From Burkholderiaceae bacterium (GTDB lineage Bacteria; Pseudomonadota; Gammaproteobacteria; Burkholderiales; Burkholderiaceae), in the NCBI GenBank assembly GCA_018261955.1, contig JAGTRK010000008.1:1-64000 (forward strand): a stretch of 64,000 nucleotides of DNA, written 5' to 3'. Shown here in pieces: positions 16,764 through 27,421 of the stretch. Under the pieces are notes generated by a model. That model was not told the DNA's origin. It saw nothing but the letters and a program-made list of their open reading frames with translations, and did no database searches. A program made the translations under genes and the position numbers. Numbering within the stretch: position 1 is the stretch's first letter; each line of letters opens with the position of its first letter.

Positions 16764-17477
16764 ATGAAACAACGCTATCTCTTCGGTGTATTCGCGGCTA
16801 CCTTATCACTCTCTGCCTGTCAAAACATGGGTAATTTACAATCGGTGGTGGACTTGGGCGCGCAAATCGCCATGGCATCGGTATATGGCAACCAAACCAG
16901 CATGGTGGGCGGGTTAAAAGAAATGCTTACACTCAGTTCTGACCGTGCCAGTACGTATTTATCTAGCGCAAACGTATGGAATATGCTGTTGCCTGATTCG
17001 GCGAAAAACGTGGTGACGACGTTGCGTGCAGTCGGTTTGGGTGCGTATGTGGATAAAGTGCAAGGCACTATGAACCAAGGTGCGGCTCTGGCAGCGCAAG
17101 AGGCCAAACCGATTTTTGCAGCAGCGGTGCGTGATATGACGGTGGTCGATGCTTTATCGATTTGGAAAGGCGGCGATACGGCTGCGACGCAATACTTCAG
17201 GGGAAAAACCGAAGCCGCTTTGCGGGTGAAATTTCAGCCGATTGTACAATCCTCATTGAAACAAACAGGTTATTACAACCAATACCAAACCCTCATCAGT
17301 GCGTACAACGCCATCCCACTGACCTCCAAACCCAACTTGGATTTGGAGGCCTATGTGTTGGATAAAACCTTGGATGGCATGTTTGCGAAGATGGCGAATG
17401 AAGAAACGCTGATTCGCAAAAATCCCGCGCAACGAGGCACGGCGGCGATACAGGGAATTTTGGGGGCGATTAAATAA
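16764..17477 (+). CDS. DUF4197 family lipoprotein
   Basis: The product has 237 residues. The lipobox LSAC gives a lipidated Cys19. The rest is helical and matches DUF4197 in length and pattern (ALSIWKGGDTAATQYF, NLDLEAYVLDKTLDGMF, and a C-terminal ENPAxR-like EETLIRKNPAQRGTAAIQ). The family is found in proteobacteria and has no known function. It is divergent from the PepSY lipoprotein gene (227 bp apart) and convergent with rlmJ. Confidence 0.85.
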   Translation: MKQRYLFGVFAATLSLSACQNMGNLQSVVDLGAQIAMASVYGNQTSMVGGLKEMLTLSSDRASTYLSSANVWNMLLPDSAKNVVTTLRAVGLGAYVDKVQGTMNQGAALAAQEAKPIFAAAVRDMTVVDALSIWKGGDTAATQYFRGKTEAALRVKFQPIVQSSLKQTGYYNQYQTLISAYNAIPLTSKPNLDLEAYVLDKTLDGMFAKMANEETLIRKNPAQRGTAAIQGILGAIK

Positions 17478-17594
17478 TAGCGCGTAAGTGCGATTAGCGG
17501 ATTTACCGCGTCATTGTGCGCATGTTTTGTGCGATAAATTTCATGCGTACGATGATGCAAAAAATGCAAATCAGTCCTACGGGCTAACAAGGAG

Positions 17595-17614
17595 ATTGCG
17601 GGGCAAGCCCGCAA
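17595..17614. repeat. Short inverted repeat between convergent genes
   Basis: ATTGCGGG and CCCGCAAT form an 8-bp stem with a 5-base loop, followed by GACTC. The GCAATGAC edge is shared with the dispersed palindrome at 38063-38216. There is no T-run, so a terminator role is doubtful. Confidence 0.45.
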
Positions 17615-17651
17615 TGACTCAGCAGTTATTTGGGCTCAATCAGAGTAACCA

Positions 17652-18551
17652 TCACATCCCCGTCATCAATTCATACCGCCCAGAACCGCTGGTTTTGAGG
17701 CATTCAGTGATCACGGGCAAACTCGCTTGCAACTGCTCTGCCAAGGTCCACGGTGGGTTGAATACAAACATGCCTGAGGCTTGCAAACCCGCCGCGAGGT
17801 GGGTCGGTTGTACTTGGTCAATCGCCAAACTGGCGTGCAGCCACTTTGCCCCCGCATCGGTGGCGATGCGCTCTAACTGAGTGGCAAGGTTGCGTGATTC
17901 GGGGCGTGCAAGGATGGGATACCAAATTGCATACGTGCCTGTGGGAAAGCGCACCATCGCGTCTTTCATGGCTTTGGCGACTTTGGTGTAATCGTCTTTG
18001 ATTTCATACGATGGGTCAATCAGCACCACGCCACGGCGCGAGGGCGGTGGTAGGTTGGCTTTGAGCCCGACAAAGCCATCAACGGTTTTAAATAAAATGC
18101 GTTTGTCGTCGGTGCTGTTCGGCAAGTTGATATATTTGAGGTTGTCATCAAGCAAGCGCATGTCGGTCGGGTGCAGTTCAAATATTTTCAGGCGGTCGAT
18201 TTCACGCAGGTTGTGTGACGCAACCGTGGGTGAACCCGGGTAATGCTTGAGTTCGCCCGATGGGTTTAAGTCACTGATAAATTTGAGGTATTGGTGCAGC
18301 AGTTCGGGCAGGGCGTTGCGCTTGCCTTTGTTGTCCCACAGTGCCCACAGTTTGCTGATGCCTGTTTCGTGCTCACCACTTTTTTGCGCCATTGGGTTGG
18401 ATAACTGGTACATACCCACGCCCGCATGGGTGTCGATGTAGGTGACGGGTTTGTCTTTTTGCGTCATGTACTGGCAAATCTGCATGAGCGTCATGTGTTT
18501 GAGTACATCGGCGTGATTGCCTGCGTGAAAGGCGTGGCGGTAGCTGAACAT
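17652..18551 (-). CDS. rlmJ: 23S rRNA (adenine-2030-N6)-methyltransferase RlmJ
   Basis: The product has 299 residues from ATG 18551, matching the family start MFSYRHAFHAGNHADVLKH. The SAM-binding segment (YIDTHAGVGMYQL) and the catalytic VLIDPSYEIKDDY are present, the DPSY-like motif being typical of N6-adenine methyltransferases. It modifies A2030 of 23S rRNA. GGGAA sits about 7 bp upstream of the start. A hairpin terminator of the upstream recA gene ends only about 20 bp before the start codon, so a promoter for rlmJ must lie in or before it, or readthrough is used. Confidence 0.93.
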   Translation of the reverse strand: MFSYRHAFHAGNHADVLKHMTLMQICQYMTQKDKPVTYIDTHAGVGMYQLSNPMAQKSGEHETGISKLWALWDNKGKRNALPELLHQYLKFISDLNPSGELKHYPGSPTVASHNLREIDRLKIFELHPTDMRLLDDNLKYINLPNSTDDKRILFKTVDGFVGLKANLPPPSRRGVVLIDPSYEIKDDYTKVAKAMKDAMVRFPTGTYAIWYPILARPESRNLATQLERIATDAGAKWLHASLAIDQVQPTHLAAGLQASGMFVFNPPWTLAEQLQASLPVITECLKTSGSGRYELMTGM

Positions 18552-18561
18552 GGTGTTTCCC

Positions 18562-18595
18562 AAAAATGATAGGGGCAAATACAGATTTGCCCCTA
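18562..18595 (-). terminator. Terminator after recA, directly in front of rlmJ
   Basis: On the minus strand a perfect 11-bp stem (TAGGGGCAAAT with ATTTGCCCCTA, 18570-18595, loop of 4) is followed by ATCATTTTTGG. It sits 63 bp after the recA stop and about 20 bp before the rlmJ ATG. Confidence 0.7.
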
Positions 18596-18657
18596 CGGTG
18601 AGTGCGTTGCAAAGAGTGTTTCTGCTCGCAATTGTAACAAATAAACCCTATCGGTTT

Positions 18658-19776
18658 TTACTCATCTTCAGCCAGTGCTTTGTCATCAAACGAAGCTTTG
18701 GCGGCTTTTTTGTTTTCAACGGGTCTGTCTGCCACAGCACGTGATTTCACACCGAGTTTGTCGCGCACGAGGTTTTCGATTTCAACCGAGAGTGCAGGGT
18801 TTTGGCGCAGGTATTCGCGCACGTTGTCCTTGCCTTGTCCGATGCGATCCGCGCCATAACTGTACCACGCGCCTGATTTTTCGATGATGCCTTGCGTCAC
18901 GCCCATGTCGATGATTTCGCCTTCGCGCGAAATGCCTTCGCCATAGATGATGTCGAAAAAGACTTCTTTGAACGGCGGGGCAACTTTGTTTTTCACCACT
19001 TTGACTTTGGTTTCGTTGCCGACGATTTCATCGCCTTTTTTGATACTGCCGATGCGGCGGATGTCCAAACGCACCGAGGCGTAGAATTTGAGTGCATTAC
19101 CACCCGTAGTGGTTTCAGGCGAGCCGAACATCACACCGATTTTCATACGAATTTGGTTGATGAAGATGACGGTACAATTCGAGCGACCGATGGATGCGGT
19201 GAGTTTGCGCAGGGCTTGGCTCATCAAACGTGCTTGTAAACCCGGTAGGGAATCCCCCATATCGCCTTCAATTTCGGCACGGGGTACAAGGGCGGCGACC
19301 GAGTCAACCACGATGAGGTCAACTGCGCCTGAGCGTACGAGTGCATCGACCATTTCGAGGGCTTGCTCGCCTGTGTCGGGTTGGGAGATGAGCAGGTCGT
19401 TAAAATCCACACCGAGTTTTTGCGCGTATTGGGTGTCCAATGCGTGCTCGGCATCCACAAAGGCACAGGTACCGCCGAGTTTTTGCATCTCTGCAACCAC
19501 GTGCAAAGTGAGGGTGGTTTTGCCTGAGGATTCGGGGCCGTAAATTTCAATCACGCGACCACGCGGCAAACCGCCCACGCCGAGCGCAACGTCCAAACCG
19601 AGTGAACCTGTGGACACCACGTCAATGTCTGGAGGTGTGTCGTTGTTGCCCAAACGCATGATGGAGCCTTTGCCAAATTGTTTTTCAATCTGTGCGAGGG
19701 CAGCGGCGAGGGCTTTGGCTTTTTCGGAGTTATTGGTGGCTTGATTGACTTGGGGTTTACTTTCGGCTTTTGCCAT
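18658..19776 (-). CDS. recA: RecA recombinase
   Basis: The product has 372 residues. Walker [10 protein letters not shown] is at 80-88, and [19 protein letters not shown] and [10 protein letters not shown], typical of RecA loops, follow. It forms filaments on single-stranded DNA for homologous recombination and for cleavage of LexA-type repressors, and loads incoming transforming DNA. AGGA is about 9 bp before the ATG. I could not find a clear LexA box upstream. No recX follows; rlmJ does. The upstream gap of 179 bp separates it from fbp. Confidence 0.98.
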   Translation of the reverse strand: MAKAESKPQVNQATNNSEKAKALAAALAQIEKQFGKGSIMRLGNNDTPPDIDVVSTGSLGLDVALGVGGLPRGRVIEIYGPESSGKTTLTLHVVAEMQKLGGTCAFVDAEHALDTQYAQKLGVDFNDLLISQPDTGEQALEMVDALVRSGAVDLIVVDSVAALVPRAEIEGDMGDSLPGLQARLMSQALRKLTASIGRSNCTVIFINQIRMKIGVMFGSPETTTGGNALKFYASVRLDIRRIGSIKKGDEIVGNETKVKVVKNKVAPPFKEVFFDIIYGEGISREGEIIDMGVTQGIIEKSGAWYSYGADRIGQGKDNVREYLRQNPALSVEIENLVRDKLGVKSRAVADRPVENKKAAKASFDDKALAEDE

Positions 19777-19955
19777 GATGTTGTGTCCTTATACTGTGGG
19801 TTTTGATGTTGGGTTGCGCATTCAAAAACGCGACCCATTGCAAAGATGTGTCACTCTAACACAGTTTAAAATCGGCGTGTGGTTTTTGTTACAAAATTCA
19901 AACAATCGAAAGACAAGCAGGCAAACGCGCCGTGCGTTTGCCCAATTGTCCTGAT

Positions 19956-20960
19956 TTAGGCGTTCAAATGGTAATCGGTGATGCGTTGGACTTCTTCGGA
20001 TGAGCCCATAAACACCGCCACGCGTTCATGCAATCCTGAGGGTTGAATGTCAAGGATGCGTTGCGTGCCATTGGTGGACATGCCGCCTGCTTGCTCAATC
20101 AGCATGGAGATGGGATTGGCTTCGTAGAGTAAACGCAATTTACCTGCGCGCTCAGGTTCGCGCAAATCGTAGGGGTACATAAATATCCCGCCGCGCGTGA
20201 GAATACGGTGGGTATCGGCAACCATCGCTGCAACCCAACGCATATTGTAGTCTTTGTTCAATGGCCCTGTTTTGCCTGCACGCAATTCGTTGATATAACG
20301 TTGTACAGGTGCTTGCCAGTGGCGTTCGTTCGAGGCGTTGATGGCGTATTCATTGGTGGTTTTTGGAATTTGCATGTTTTCTTTGGTCAAAATCCATGAA
20401 CCGAGTTCTAAGTCTAAGGTAAAACAGTGCGTACCAAAGCCCGTGGACAGTACCAATAAAGTCTGTGGTCCATAAATCGCGTAGCCTGCGGCGACTTGTT
20501 CGGTGCCTTTTTGTAAAAAATCCTCTTCGTCAACGTGGGTGTCCATATCGACTTTTTTCATCACGGAGAAAATCGTGCCGACGGGTGAATTGATGTCGAT
20601 GTTGGATGAGCCATCAAGCGGGTCGAATACGAGTAAATACTCGCCTTGTGGAAAACGATTGGGGATTTCGTAAATGGTTTCCATTTCCTCAGAAGCCATG
20701 CCCGCGAGGTGTCCGCCCCATTCATTGGCTTCTAATAAAATTTCGTTGGAAATCACATCGAGTTTTTTTTGTGCTTCACCTTGTACATTTTCGGTACCTG
20801 CACCACCGAGCACATCGCCGAGCGCGCCTTTGGACACCGAATGGCTGATGAGTTTACACGCGCGTGAGACGACTTCGAGCAGGTGGCGTAAATCATTGGG
20901 GATGTTGCCGTGTTCGCGTTCTTGTTCAATCAGATAGCGTGAGAGTGTTTTGCGTTTCAT
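19956..20960 (-). CDS. fbp: Fructose-1,6-bisphosphatase class I
   Basis: The product has 334 residues from ATG 20960, with AGGA 6 bp upstream; a longer frame to 21074 overlaps pepN and has no family sequence. Metal and substrate motifs are present: [31 protein letters not shown] and [17 protein letters not shown]. It removes a phosphate from fructose-1,6-bisphosphate in gluconeogenesis. The start lies 46 bp after the pepN stop on the same strand, so the two are probably co-transcribed. Confidence 0.96.
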   Translation of the reverse strand: MKRKTLSRYLIEQEREHGNIPNDLRHLLEVVSRACKLISHSVSKGALGDVLGGAGTENVQGEAQKKLDVISNEILLEANEWGGHLAGMASEEMETIYEIPNRFPQGEYLLVFDPLDGSSNIDINSPVGTIFSVMKKVDMDTHVDEEDFLQKGTEQVAAGYAIYGPQTLLVLSTGFGTHCFTLDLELGSWILTKENMQIPKTTNEYAINASNERHWQAPVQRYINELRAGKTGPLNKDYNMRWVAAMVADTHRILTRGGIFMYPYDLREPERAGKLRLLYEANPISMLIEQAGGMSTNGTQRILDIQPSGLHERVAVFMGSSEEVQRITDYHLNA

Positions 20961-21006
20961 CATGTTTCCTTTAAAGTTTAAAAATCGGTCGGCTTGCTGA
21001 TATCGG

Positions 21007-23667
21007 TTACTGAATGCGCAGGGCTTTGTGTACGATCTCGCGCGTGTCATCCGAGAGTGTACTTGCCTGAGCAACGCGCTCTAAGGCATTTTTCATCTGA
21101 GTTTGATAGGGCTCGGCAAAGGTGCGCCAATGTTCGCAGGTGCGCGCTAAACGCGAAGCGACTTGCGGATTTTTAGCATCAATTGCCAACACTTGCTCCG
21201 CCCAAAATTGATAGCCAGTGCCATCGGTTTGATGAAAATGATGGGGATTGCTGTTGCAAAAAGCGAAAATCAATGAGCGCAGACGGTTGGGATTTGGGTT
21301 GGCAAAAGCAGGGTGCGCCATCAACTGTGTAAGTGTGTTGTGCATCTGCGAAAACTCGCCTGAGGTGCGTGTCGCCTGAGCAGTGAACCATTTATCAATC
21401 ACCAATGCTTCGTTTGCAAAACGCTGGTAGAAATCTTCAATCAATGTATTTGATTGTTCGCTAAAGTTTTGAATCGCGGTGCTGAGTGCGCTGTAGCGGT
21501 CAGTCATATTGTCGGCTTTGTGGTATTGGGTTTGCACCGCATCCCAAGCCATTGGCTCGGCTTTTGCCCAATAACTCAAAGCCAAATTTTTCAGGCTGCG
21601 TTCGCCCGCTGCGTTGCCGTTGTACACATAGGCTTGGTCGTGGTTAAACTGTTGGTAAATGCTTTGCCACTGCGAGGCGAGCGCGTGCGCAAGGGCGTTT
21701 GCCACGGTTTCGCGGGCGTTGAACAAAGCTTGCGGATTGAGTAATTCGGTCTGTTGTACGCGTTGCGACAGGTTGGAAAAGCTGGGAAGCGTGAATAAAA
21801 ATCCACGGTACGCAGGTGAAAGTGTTGCGTCATCTAATAGTCGTGCCAACACTTGAATCAATGCATCATCGAGTTCGATGGCGTGCCCACGCATCACCTT
21901 TAAAATCGCGCGGGTGAACAATTGCTGTCCCGCATCCCAGCGATTGAACGCGTCTGTGTCGCACTCGAGCAAAGTCAATAATTCTGCATCGCTGTAGTCA
22001 AACTGCACCTGTATCGGCGCGCCGAAATTGCGGTTGAGCGAGGGAATCGGTGCGTTTGGAATGTTGTTAAATACAAAAGTCTGTGTGGCTTGGGTCAACT
22101 CAAGCGTGAGCGTGTCGGCACCTGCGTCGTTTAACGCCAAACCTGTGCGCTGTATGCTGTCGATTAAGCCAAAATTAAACGGAATGTGCAGCGGCGGTTT
22201 GACCAAGTTTGCGTCTTCCAATTCAATGCCCACCGCAGGATTGGATTGGGTCAGGGTCAATGTGTAGGTCTGCGTTGCTGCATTGTATGTGCCCTGCACG
22301 TGCACGCGCGGCGTACCCGCTTGCTCGTACCAACGGGTAAATTGCGTTAAATCCACACCATTGGCATCTGCCATTGCCATGCGAAAATCATCGCAAGTGA
22401 CGGCTTGTCCGTCGTGGCGTTTGAAGTATAGATCCATACCACGGCGAAAACCGTCGCGCCCGAGCAAGGTTTCGTACATGCGCACCACTTCCGCGCCTTT
22501 TTCATAGACGGTCATGGTGTAAAAATTATTGATTTCCTCGTACGCATTCGGGCGTATCGGATGTGCCATCGGCCCCGCGTCTTCCATGAATTGTGAGGAG
22601 CATAGGTTGATGACATTGGAAATGCGTTGCACCGCGCGTGCGGATTGGGCTTCGGACTCAGACAAACCTTGAGCCAATTGGTCGGCAGTGAATTCTTGGT
22701 CGCGATAAACCGTTAGCCCTTCTTTTAAACTCAGTTGAAACCAGTCTTGGCAGGTCACGCGATTGCCCGTCCAGTTGTGGAAATATTCATGTCCCACGAC
22801 GGCTTCGACATGTTCGAAATCCACATCGGTTGCGGTCTGGGGATGCGCGAGTACGAATTTGGTGTTGAAAATATTCAAACCCTTGTTCTCCATCGCGCCC
22901 ATATTAAAGTCGCTGGTCGCAACAATCATAAAGCGTTCTAAATCCAGTGGTAAACCATAGCGCGCCAAGTCCCATGTCATCGAGGCTTTCAGACTGTCCA
23001 GCGCAAATTGCGCTTTGGGAAGGTCGTGCAGCTCAACATACACTTGCAACAATTTGGATTGTCCATTGTGCTGCACAGTTTCTTCGATGTGCGCCAATTG
23101 ACCCGCGACAACGGCGAACAAATACGATGGTTTGGGAAATGGGTCGTGCCAAAGTGTGCGGTGCAAACCCTTGTCCAAATCGTGTGCTTCGAGCAAATTG
23201 CCATTGGCCAACAACACGGGGTAGGTGGCTTTGTCGGCAATCAGTTCAACCGTATAGACCGTCAACACATCGGGGCGGTCGGCGAAATAAGTGATGCGGC
23301 GAAAGCCCTCGGCTTCGCACTGCGTCATCAAATGTTTGCCCGTGGCGAATAAGCCCGACAGACTGGTGTTGCTGATGGGCGCGCAGGTGGTGGTGATTTC
23401 CAACTCGCCCGCATTGGGGACGTTGTGCAAGGTGAAGCCTGTATCGGTTAGGGTGTAATCGCTTGGACTGAGCGTTTTGCCATCAAGCACAACTTTGATG
23501 AGTTCAATATGCTCGCCATCGAGTGTGAGTTCGTATATATCAAAACCTGCTTTGCGTTCAAACGCGATGCGCGTGCGCACCTGTGTGGCGTGCGCATCCA
23601 AGTGTAGTGACAAGTGAATTTCAGGAAAGGTGTATGGGTAGGGTTGGTAGTCTTGACGCAGTGGCAT
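21007..23667 (-). CDS. pepN: Aminopeptidase N (M1 family)
   Basis: The product has 886 residues, close to E. coli PepN. The exopeptidase motif GAMEN is at 257-261 and the zinc site HEYFHNW at 293-299, with the third ligand Glu316 in [13 protein letters not shown]. It releases N-terminal amino acids from peptides in the cytoplasm. No strong Shine-Dalgarno site precedes the ATG at 23667. It is upstream of fbp and is separated from mrcA by a terminator at 23728-23761. Confidence 0.97.
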   Translation of the reverse strand: MPLRQDYQPYPYTFPEIHLSLHLDAHATQVRTRIAFERKAGFDIYELTLDGEHIELIKVVLDGKTLSPSDYTLTDTGFTLHNVPNAGELEITTTCAPISNTSLSGLFATGKHLMTQCEAEGFRRITYFADRPDVLTVYTVELIADKATYPVLLANGNLLEAHDLDKGLHRTLWHDPFPKPSYLFAVVAGQLAHIEETVQHNGQSKLLQVYVELHDLPKAQFALDSLKASMTWDLARYGLPLDLERFMIVATSDFNMGAMENKGLNIFNTKFVLAHPQTATDVDFEHVEAVVGHEYFHNWTGNRVTCQDWFQLSLKEGLTVYRDQEFTADQLAQGLSESEAQSARAVQRISNVINLCSSQFMEDAGPMAHPIRPNAYEEINNFYTMTVYEKGAEVVRMYETLLGRDGFRRGMDLYFKRHDGQAVTCDDFRMAMADANGVDLTQFTRWYEQAGTPRVHVQGTYNAATQTYTLTLTQSNPAVGIELEDANLVKPPLHIPFNFGLIDSIQRTGLALNDAGADTLTLELTQATQTFVFNNIPNAPIPSLNRNFGAPIQVQFDYSDAELLTLLECDTDAFNRWDAGQQLFTRAILKVMRGHAIELDDALIQVLARLLDDATLSPAYRGFLFTLPSFSNLSQRVQQTELLNPQALFNARETVANALAHALASQWQSIYQQFNHDQAYVYNGNAAGERSLKNLALSYWAKAEPMAWDAVQTQYHKADNMTDRYSALSTAIQNFSEQSNTLIEDFYQRFANEALVIDKWFTAQATRTSGEFSQMHNTLTQLMAHPAFANPNPNRLRSLIFAFCNSNPHHFHQTDGTGYQFWAEQVLAIDAKNPQVASRLARTCEHWRTFAEPYQTQMKNALERVAQASTLSDDTREIVHKALRIQ

Positions 23668-23727
23668 GGGGTGCTCGAATGGTTTTATAAAGGTTAAAAT
23701 AGTAAGTTCAATTGTAAACGATGTGCA

Positions 23728-23763
23728 CTAAAAAAGCGGATTATTCAATCCGCTTTTTTAGGG
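23728..23763. terminator. Terminator between mrcA and pepN
   Basis: A perfect 15-bp stem (23728-23742 with 23747-23761, loop ATTC) has GC-rich centre pairs and A/T-rich outer arms, which provide the U-tract in either direction. It ends mrcA on the minus strand. Confidence 0.85.
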
Positions 23764-23804
23764 TTGTGCTGCGCTGGTCTGCTACCTGTTTGACCGAATT
23801 AGAA

Positions 23805-26285
23805 CTAATTGGGTGCCGTAATGGGCTTGACAGGTTTGGGTTGTGTCGGCGCAGCAGGTTTGACGGGCGCAATGATTTCCTCGAGTTTGCGCTCGGACGC
23901 GGCTTTGACATCGGCTTCATTGACTGTCTCAGAGGCTTTGCGCGCGTCCGAGTTGGGCAATGGTACAGAGTTTGGATCCGCGTTCAACTCTTCAGGCGCG
24001 GGCGGTGGTGCGGGCTGCCCGTCAATGGTGATGGTCGGATCGGTTGGATTGCGTGTGATATCGCCACCCGCATCGGTGACGGCATTTTGCCATTGGGTTT
24101 CACGCGTTTCAACTTTTTTGCCTTGCAGAGCCATGCGCATGTAGTCCATCCAAATCGGCAATGCCAAGCCACCACCAAATTCGCCTTCACCCAATGATTT
24201 ATTGCCCGTATCAAATCCCATCCAAGCCACACCAACGAGTTTGGGTTGGTAGCCAGCAAACCACGCGTCCACTGCGTCATTGGTCGTACCCGTTTTTCCC
24301 GCAATGTCCGAGCGACCCAATGCGCTGGCGGCGCGTGCAGTACCGCCACGCACAACACCTTTGAGCAACGCGTCGGTCATGGCGGCGTTTTCTTTGGTAA
24401 TTACGCGATTTTTTTCATCGTTGGCCAAACGGGGTTTGGCTTCTAATATGACACGACCAGAGCGATCCACCACTTTTTTGATGAAGTACGGATCGACTTT
24501 GTAACCGCCATTGGCAAATACGCCGTAAGCACCGACCATTTCATAAGGCGTGGCTTCAATCGCCCCGAGTGCGACGGTTAAAAATTTATCAATCCGTTGA
24601 CCCTCAAAACCAAAACGCTCGGCATAACTGCGAAAATAATCATTGCCGATGCTTTGCAACAAACGAATCGAGACCATATTGCGCGAGGATGCCAAGGCGG
24701 TGGACAACGGTATTGGACCCAAATAGCGACCATCGGCGTTTTTCGGCTCCCAAGAGCCGACCTTAATCGGTTTGTCATCGACAATCGAGTTCGGATTCAT
24801 GCCGTTTTTCTCCATCGCAGCAGAGTAAATAAACGGTTTGATGGTTGAGCCTGGTTGACGATAGCCTTGTGTGATGTGGTTGAATTTGCTCAGTCCAAAG
24901 TCAAAGCCACCGACCAAGGCGTGAATCGCACCATCGGTCGGATCCATAGCGACAAAAGACGCTTGTACGCTGGGAACTTGCGTGATGCGGTAATTTGCAC
25001 CGTCGCTCGACTCAATCACGCGAACCACCGAGCCTGCGCGAATGCCTTTTTTGTCGCCACTGCCCAGTAAGTTTTTCGCAGGCCCTAAATTGGCACCACT
25101 GACTGTAATTTCTTCGCCGTCAGACGTGACACCTTTAAATGCGCCACCGCCCGTTGAAATGACGACCACGGTTTTGAGCGTGTCCAAGTCAGGATGCTCT
25201 TCAAAAATGCTGTCGAGCATTTTGAGACGCTCTTCGGGTTTGCTGGGCAAATTGTATTGAGCTTCTGCGCCGCGATAACCATATTTGCGATCATACGCAA
25301 ACACCGCTTTGCGCACGGCGGCGTAGGCGGCATTTTGTTCTTGACTGCGGATGGTGGTGTAGACTTTTAAGCCTTCAGTGTATGCCGCCTCTTTGTAGCG
25401 GTCATACATCAACATGCGCGCCATTTCGGCCACGTAATCTGCGTGTACTGTAAATTTGTTATTACGAACAGCGGCTTTGGTGTCAACAATCTGGACGACT
25501 TCGGCGCGTGCTTGGTTGTATTGCGCTTGAGTGATAAAGTTCAATTCCAACATGCGTTCCAACACATAGCGTTGACGCTCATCGGCGCGTTTGCGATTGC
25601 GAGCAGGATTGTTGCTGCTCGGTGCTTGCGGTAGGGTGGCAAGCATCGCCGATTCAGCCAAAGTCAAATCTTTGAGTTCTTTGCCGAAATAAATATCCGC
25701 TGCTGCCGCAAAGCCATACGCACGTTCTCCCAAATAGATGTGATTCATATAACGTTCTAAAATCTCGTCTTTGGTGAGGTTTTGTTCGATTTTTTTCGCC
25801 ATCAAGGCTTCGTAGAATTTACGCGTGAAGGTGCGTTCGTTGGTTAGAAAGAAGTTTTTTGCCAATTGCTGGGTAATGGTTGATGCGCCTTGTTTGCTAC
25901 CGCCAGTGAGGTTGTTCACGATGGCACGCCCCAAACCGAGATAGTCAATGCCGTCGTGCTCATAAAAACGCGCATCTTCAATGGCAATCAGTGCTTTCTT
26001 GAGATGGTCAGGTACTTCGGAGAGCAATACGGGTCTGCGGCGTTCTTCGCCGAATTCACCGATGAGTTGACCATCATCACTGAAAATCTGCATTGCCATG
26101 CGTGGTTTGTAGTCTTTTAGGGTGTCGATGGATGGCAAATTTCTCCAAGCGACCATAGACGCAAATGCCAACACAACTGCGGCAACGACGGCAGCAAAAA
26201 ATCCCCAAATCAAAAGGTTTTTAAAGATACGCCCAATCGGACTGGTTTGTGTGGGATGGGGGTTTGGGGTTTTGTCAGTGCTCAT
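23805..26285 (-). CDS. mrcA: Penicillin-binding protein 1A, bifunctional
   Basis: The product has 826 residues. One membrane helix spans about residues 24-46. The glycosyltransferase domain follows (AIEDARFYEHDGID, catalytic Glu103, then KQGASTITQQLAKNFFL), then an OB-like insert and the transpeptidase with Ser480 in GSTIKPF and a late KTGT motif. The C-terminal tail is rich in Pro, Ala and Asn. It builds and cross-links peptidoglycan. It is divergent from pilM, the arrangement known for ponA and the pil cluster in betaproteobacteria and Neisseria. Confidence 0.96.
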   Translation of the reverse strand: MSTDKTPNPHPTQTSPIGRIFKNLLIWGFFAAVVAAVVLAFASMVAWRNLPSIDTLKDYKPRMAMQIFSDDGQLIGEFGEERRRPVLLSEVPDHLKKALIAIEDARFYEHDGIDYLGLGRAIVNNLTGGSKQGASTITQQLAKNFFLTNERTFTRKFYEALMAKKIEQNLTKDEILERYMNHIYLGERAYGFAAAADIYFGKELKDLTLAESAMLATLPQAPSSNNPARNRKRADERQRYVLERMLELNFITQAQYNQARAEVVQIVDTKAAVRNNKFTVHADYVAEMARMLMYDRYKEAAYTEGLKVYTTIRSQEQNAAYAAVRKAVFAYDRKYGYRGAEAQYNLPSKPEERLKMLDSIFEEHPDLDTLKTVVVISTGGGAFKGVTSDGEEITVSGANLGPAKNLLGSGDKKGIRAGSVVRVIESSDGANYRITQVPSVQASFVAMDPTDGAIHALVGGFDFGLSKFNHITQGYRQPGSTIKPFIYSAAMEKNGMNPNSIVDDKPIKVGSWEPKNADGRYLGPIPLSTALASSRNMVSIRLLQSIGNDYFRSYAERFGFEGQRIDKFLTVALGAIEATPYEMVGAYGVFANGGYKVDPYFIKKVVDRSGRVILEAKPRLANDEKNRVITKENAAMTDALLKGVVRGGTARAASALGRSDIAGKTGTTNDAVDAWFAGYQPKLVGVAWMGFDTGNKSLGEGEFGGGLALPIWMDYMRMALQGKKVETRETQWQNAVTDAGGDITRNPTDPTITIDGQPAPPPAPEELNADPNSVPLPNSDARKASETVNEADVKAASERKLEEIIAPVKPAAPTQPKPVKPITAPN

Positions 26286-26455
26286 GTATGGAGTATGTGC
26301 GAATAAAGCGCAAAATTTTAGTGGAACAAAGGTGCTTATTGTATACTCTTGAACATCAGTTGTGGGAAAATCCAGCTATTCTTTGCTATTTGATCCCACT
26401 GAATTAACAGCAAGGTTTTGCAAAGGTATTTGGGTACATAAAAGGGCATTAAAGC

Positions 26456-27421
26456 ATGATTCGTGAAACGTTGCGCCATTGGTTTGGGATGAACGAACCC
26501 ACATTGGCGTTGCAATTGGTGGAACAAGAGGCTCGGTATGTCGTGCGTCATGGCTCTCGCATATTAGAGCAGGGCTCTTGTTTTGCACCCAATGCGATTG
26601 TGGATGGGCATCTGTCTAATCCTGCTGAATTGGCACGGGTATTGTTGCCAAAACTACCCAAAATCAAAGGTCAAGTGGCGGCGTTGTTGCCCACGCGTTG
26701 GTTGCACTTGCACGAAATGAGTTTGCCCCACGGTTTGGATGGCGAGGAATTGTCCTACCAAATCAGCCGACACATCACCCATACTTTGGGCTTGTCACTC
26801 AATGACGTTTTTTACGATTGGACGACTCAAAGTGATTCCACAGATAGACATAAGACAAATATTCAACTGGCCATCGCTCGACAAACGGATGTAGCCCCAT
26901 ATTATCATGTGTTTGTTGACACCGATTGGAAAATGAAATGGGTGTGCTCCGAAGCTCAGGTGTGGGCGTTGGCGTATCAAAAGCGCATGGCAGGGCAAGC
27001 TGTGGCGATTTGTCAAGTTGAATCGCGTGAAATTTCATTTTGGGTGATTGACAAGAATTTGCGCGTGCATTCGTTTTATAAACGTTTTGATGACAACCAG
27101 ATTGTGCGTGCAGGCTTCGTGTACCAAACCTCTACCGAAAAAGAAGGTTCTTTAAAATTGCCTGCACGTTTTGTTGCAGATGAATTGGCAGTGTTGCTTC
27201 CCGTTTGGTTAGGGGCGAGTTTGCAAGACCTGGCGATGATTTATGGTACAGGCAAAGGGGTTTCTTGGCGCGATGATATGGCGGTGATTCAATCGCGTGT
27301 TGGTTTGCCCATACGCATGGCTGAAGACAAATTGACCTCGGATAAATTGAACAGTAGTTCCGTGCGATCACAGGCAGGGCTGGCAATTTTATGGCATCTA
27401 TCCAAACAGGTGAACGCATGA
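26456..27421 (+). CDS. pilM: Type IV pilus assembly protein PilM, divergent
   Basis: The product has 321 residues. It is identified mainly by position as first gene of pilMNOPQ and by features such as ALLPTRWLHLHEMSLPHGLDGEELSYQ, which matches the PilM pattern for the segment after the first subdomain. The usual start with a GxDIGSSSVKxVEL-like phosphate loop is replaced by TLALQLVEQEARYVV, so ATP binding may be lost. PilM is a cytoplasmic actin-like protein that holds the tail of PilN. Its stop overlaps the pilN start (ATGA). Confidence 0.82.
   Translation: MIRETLRHWFGMNEPTLALQLVEQEARYVVRHGSRILEQGSCFAPNAIVDGHLSNPAELARVLLPKLPKIKGQVAALLPTRWLHLHEMSLPHGLDGEELSYQISRHITHTLGLSLNDVFYDWTTQSDSTDRHKTNIQLAIARQTDVAPYYHVFVDTDWKMKWVCSEAQVWALAYQKRMAGQAVAICQVESREISFWVIDKNLRVHSFYKRFDDNQIVRAGFVYQTSTEKEGSLKLPARFVADELAVLLPVWLGASLQDLAMIYGTGKGVSWRDDMAVIQSRVGLPIRMAEDKLTSDKLNSSSVRSQAGLAILWHLSKQVNA

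Noticed and set aside
19847-19863. TGTGT-ACACA inverted repeat upstream of recA as a LexA site
   Set aside because: It lacks the CTGT-N8-ACAG spacing; it may be chance. No better LexA site was seen.
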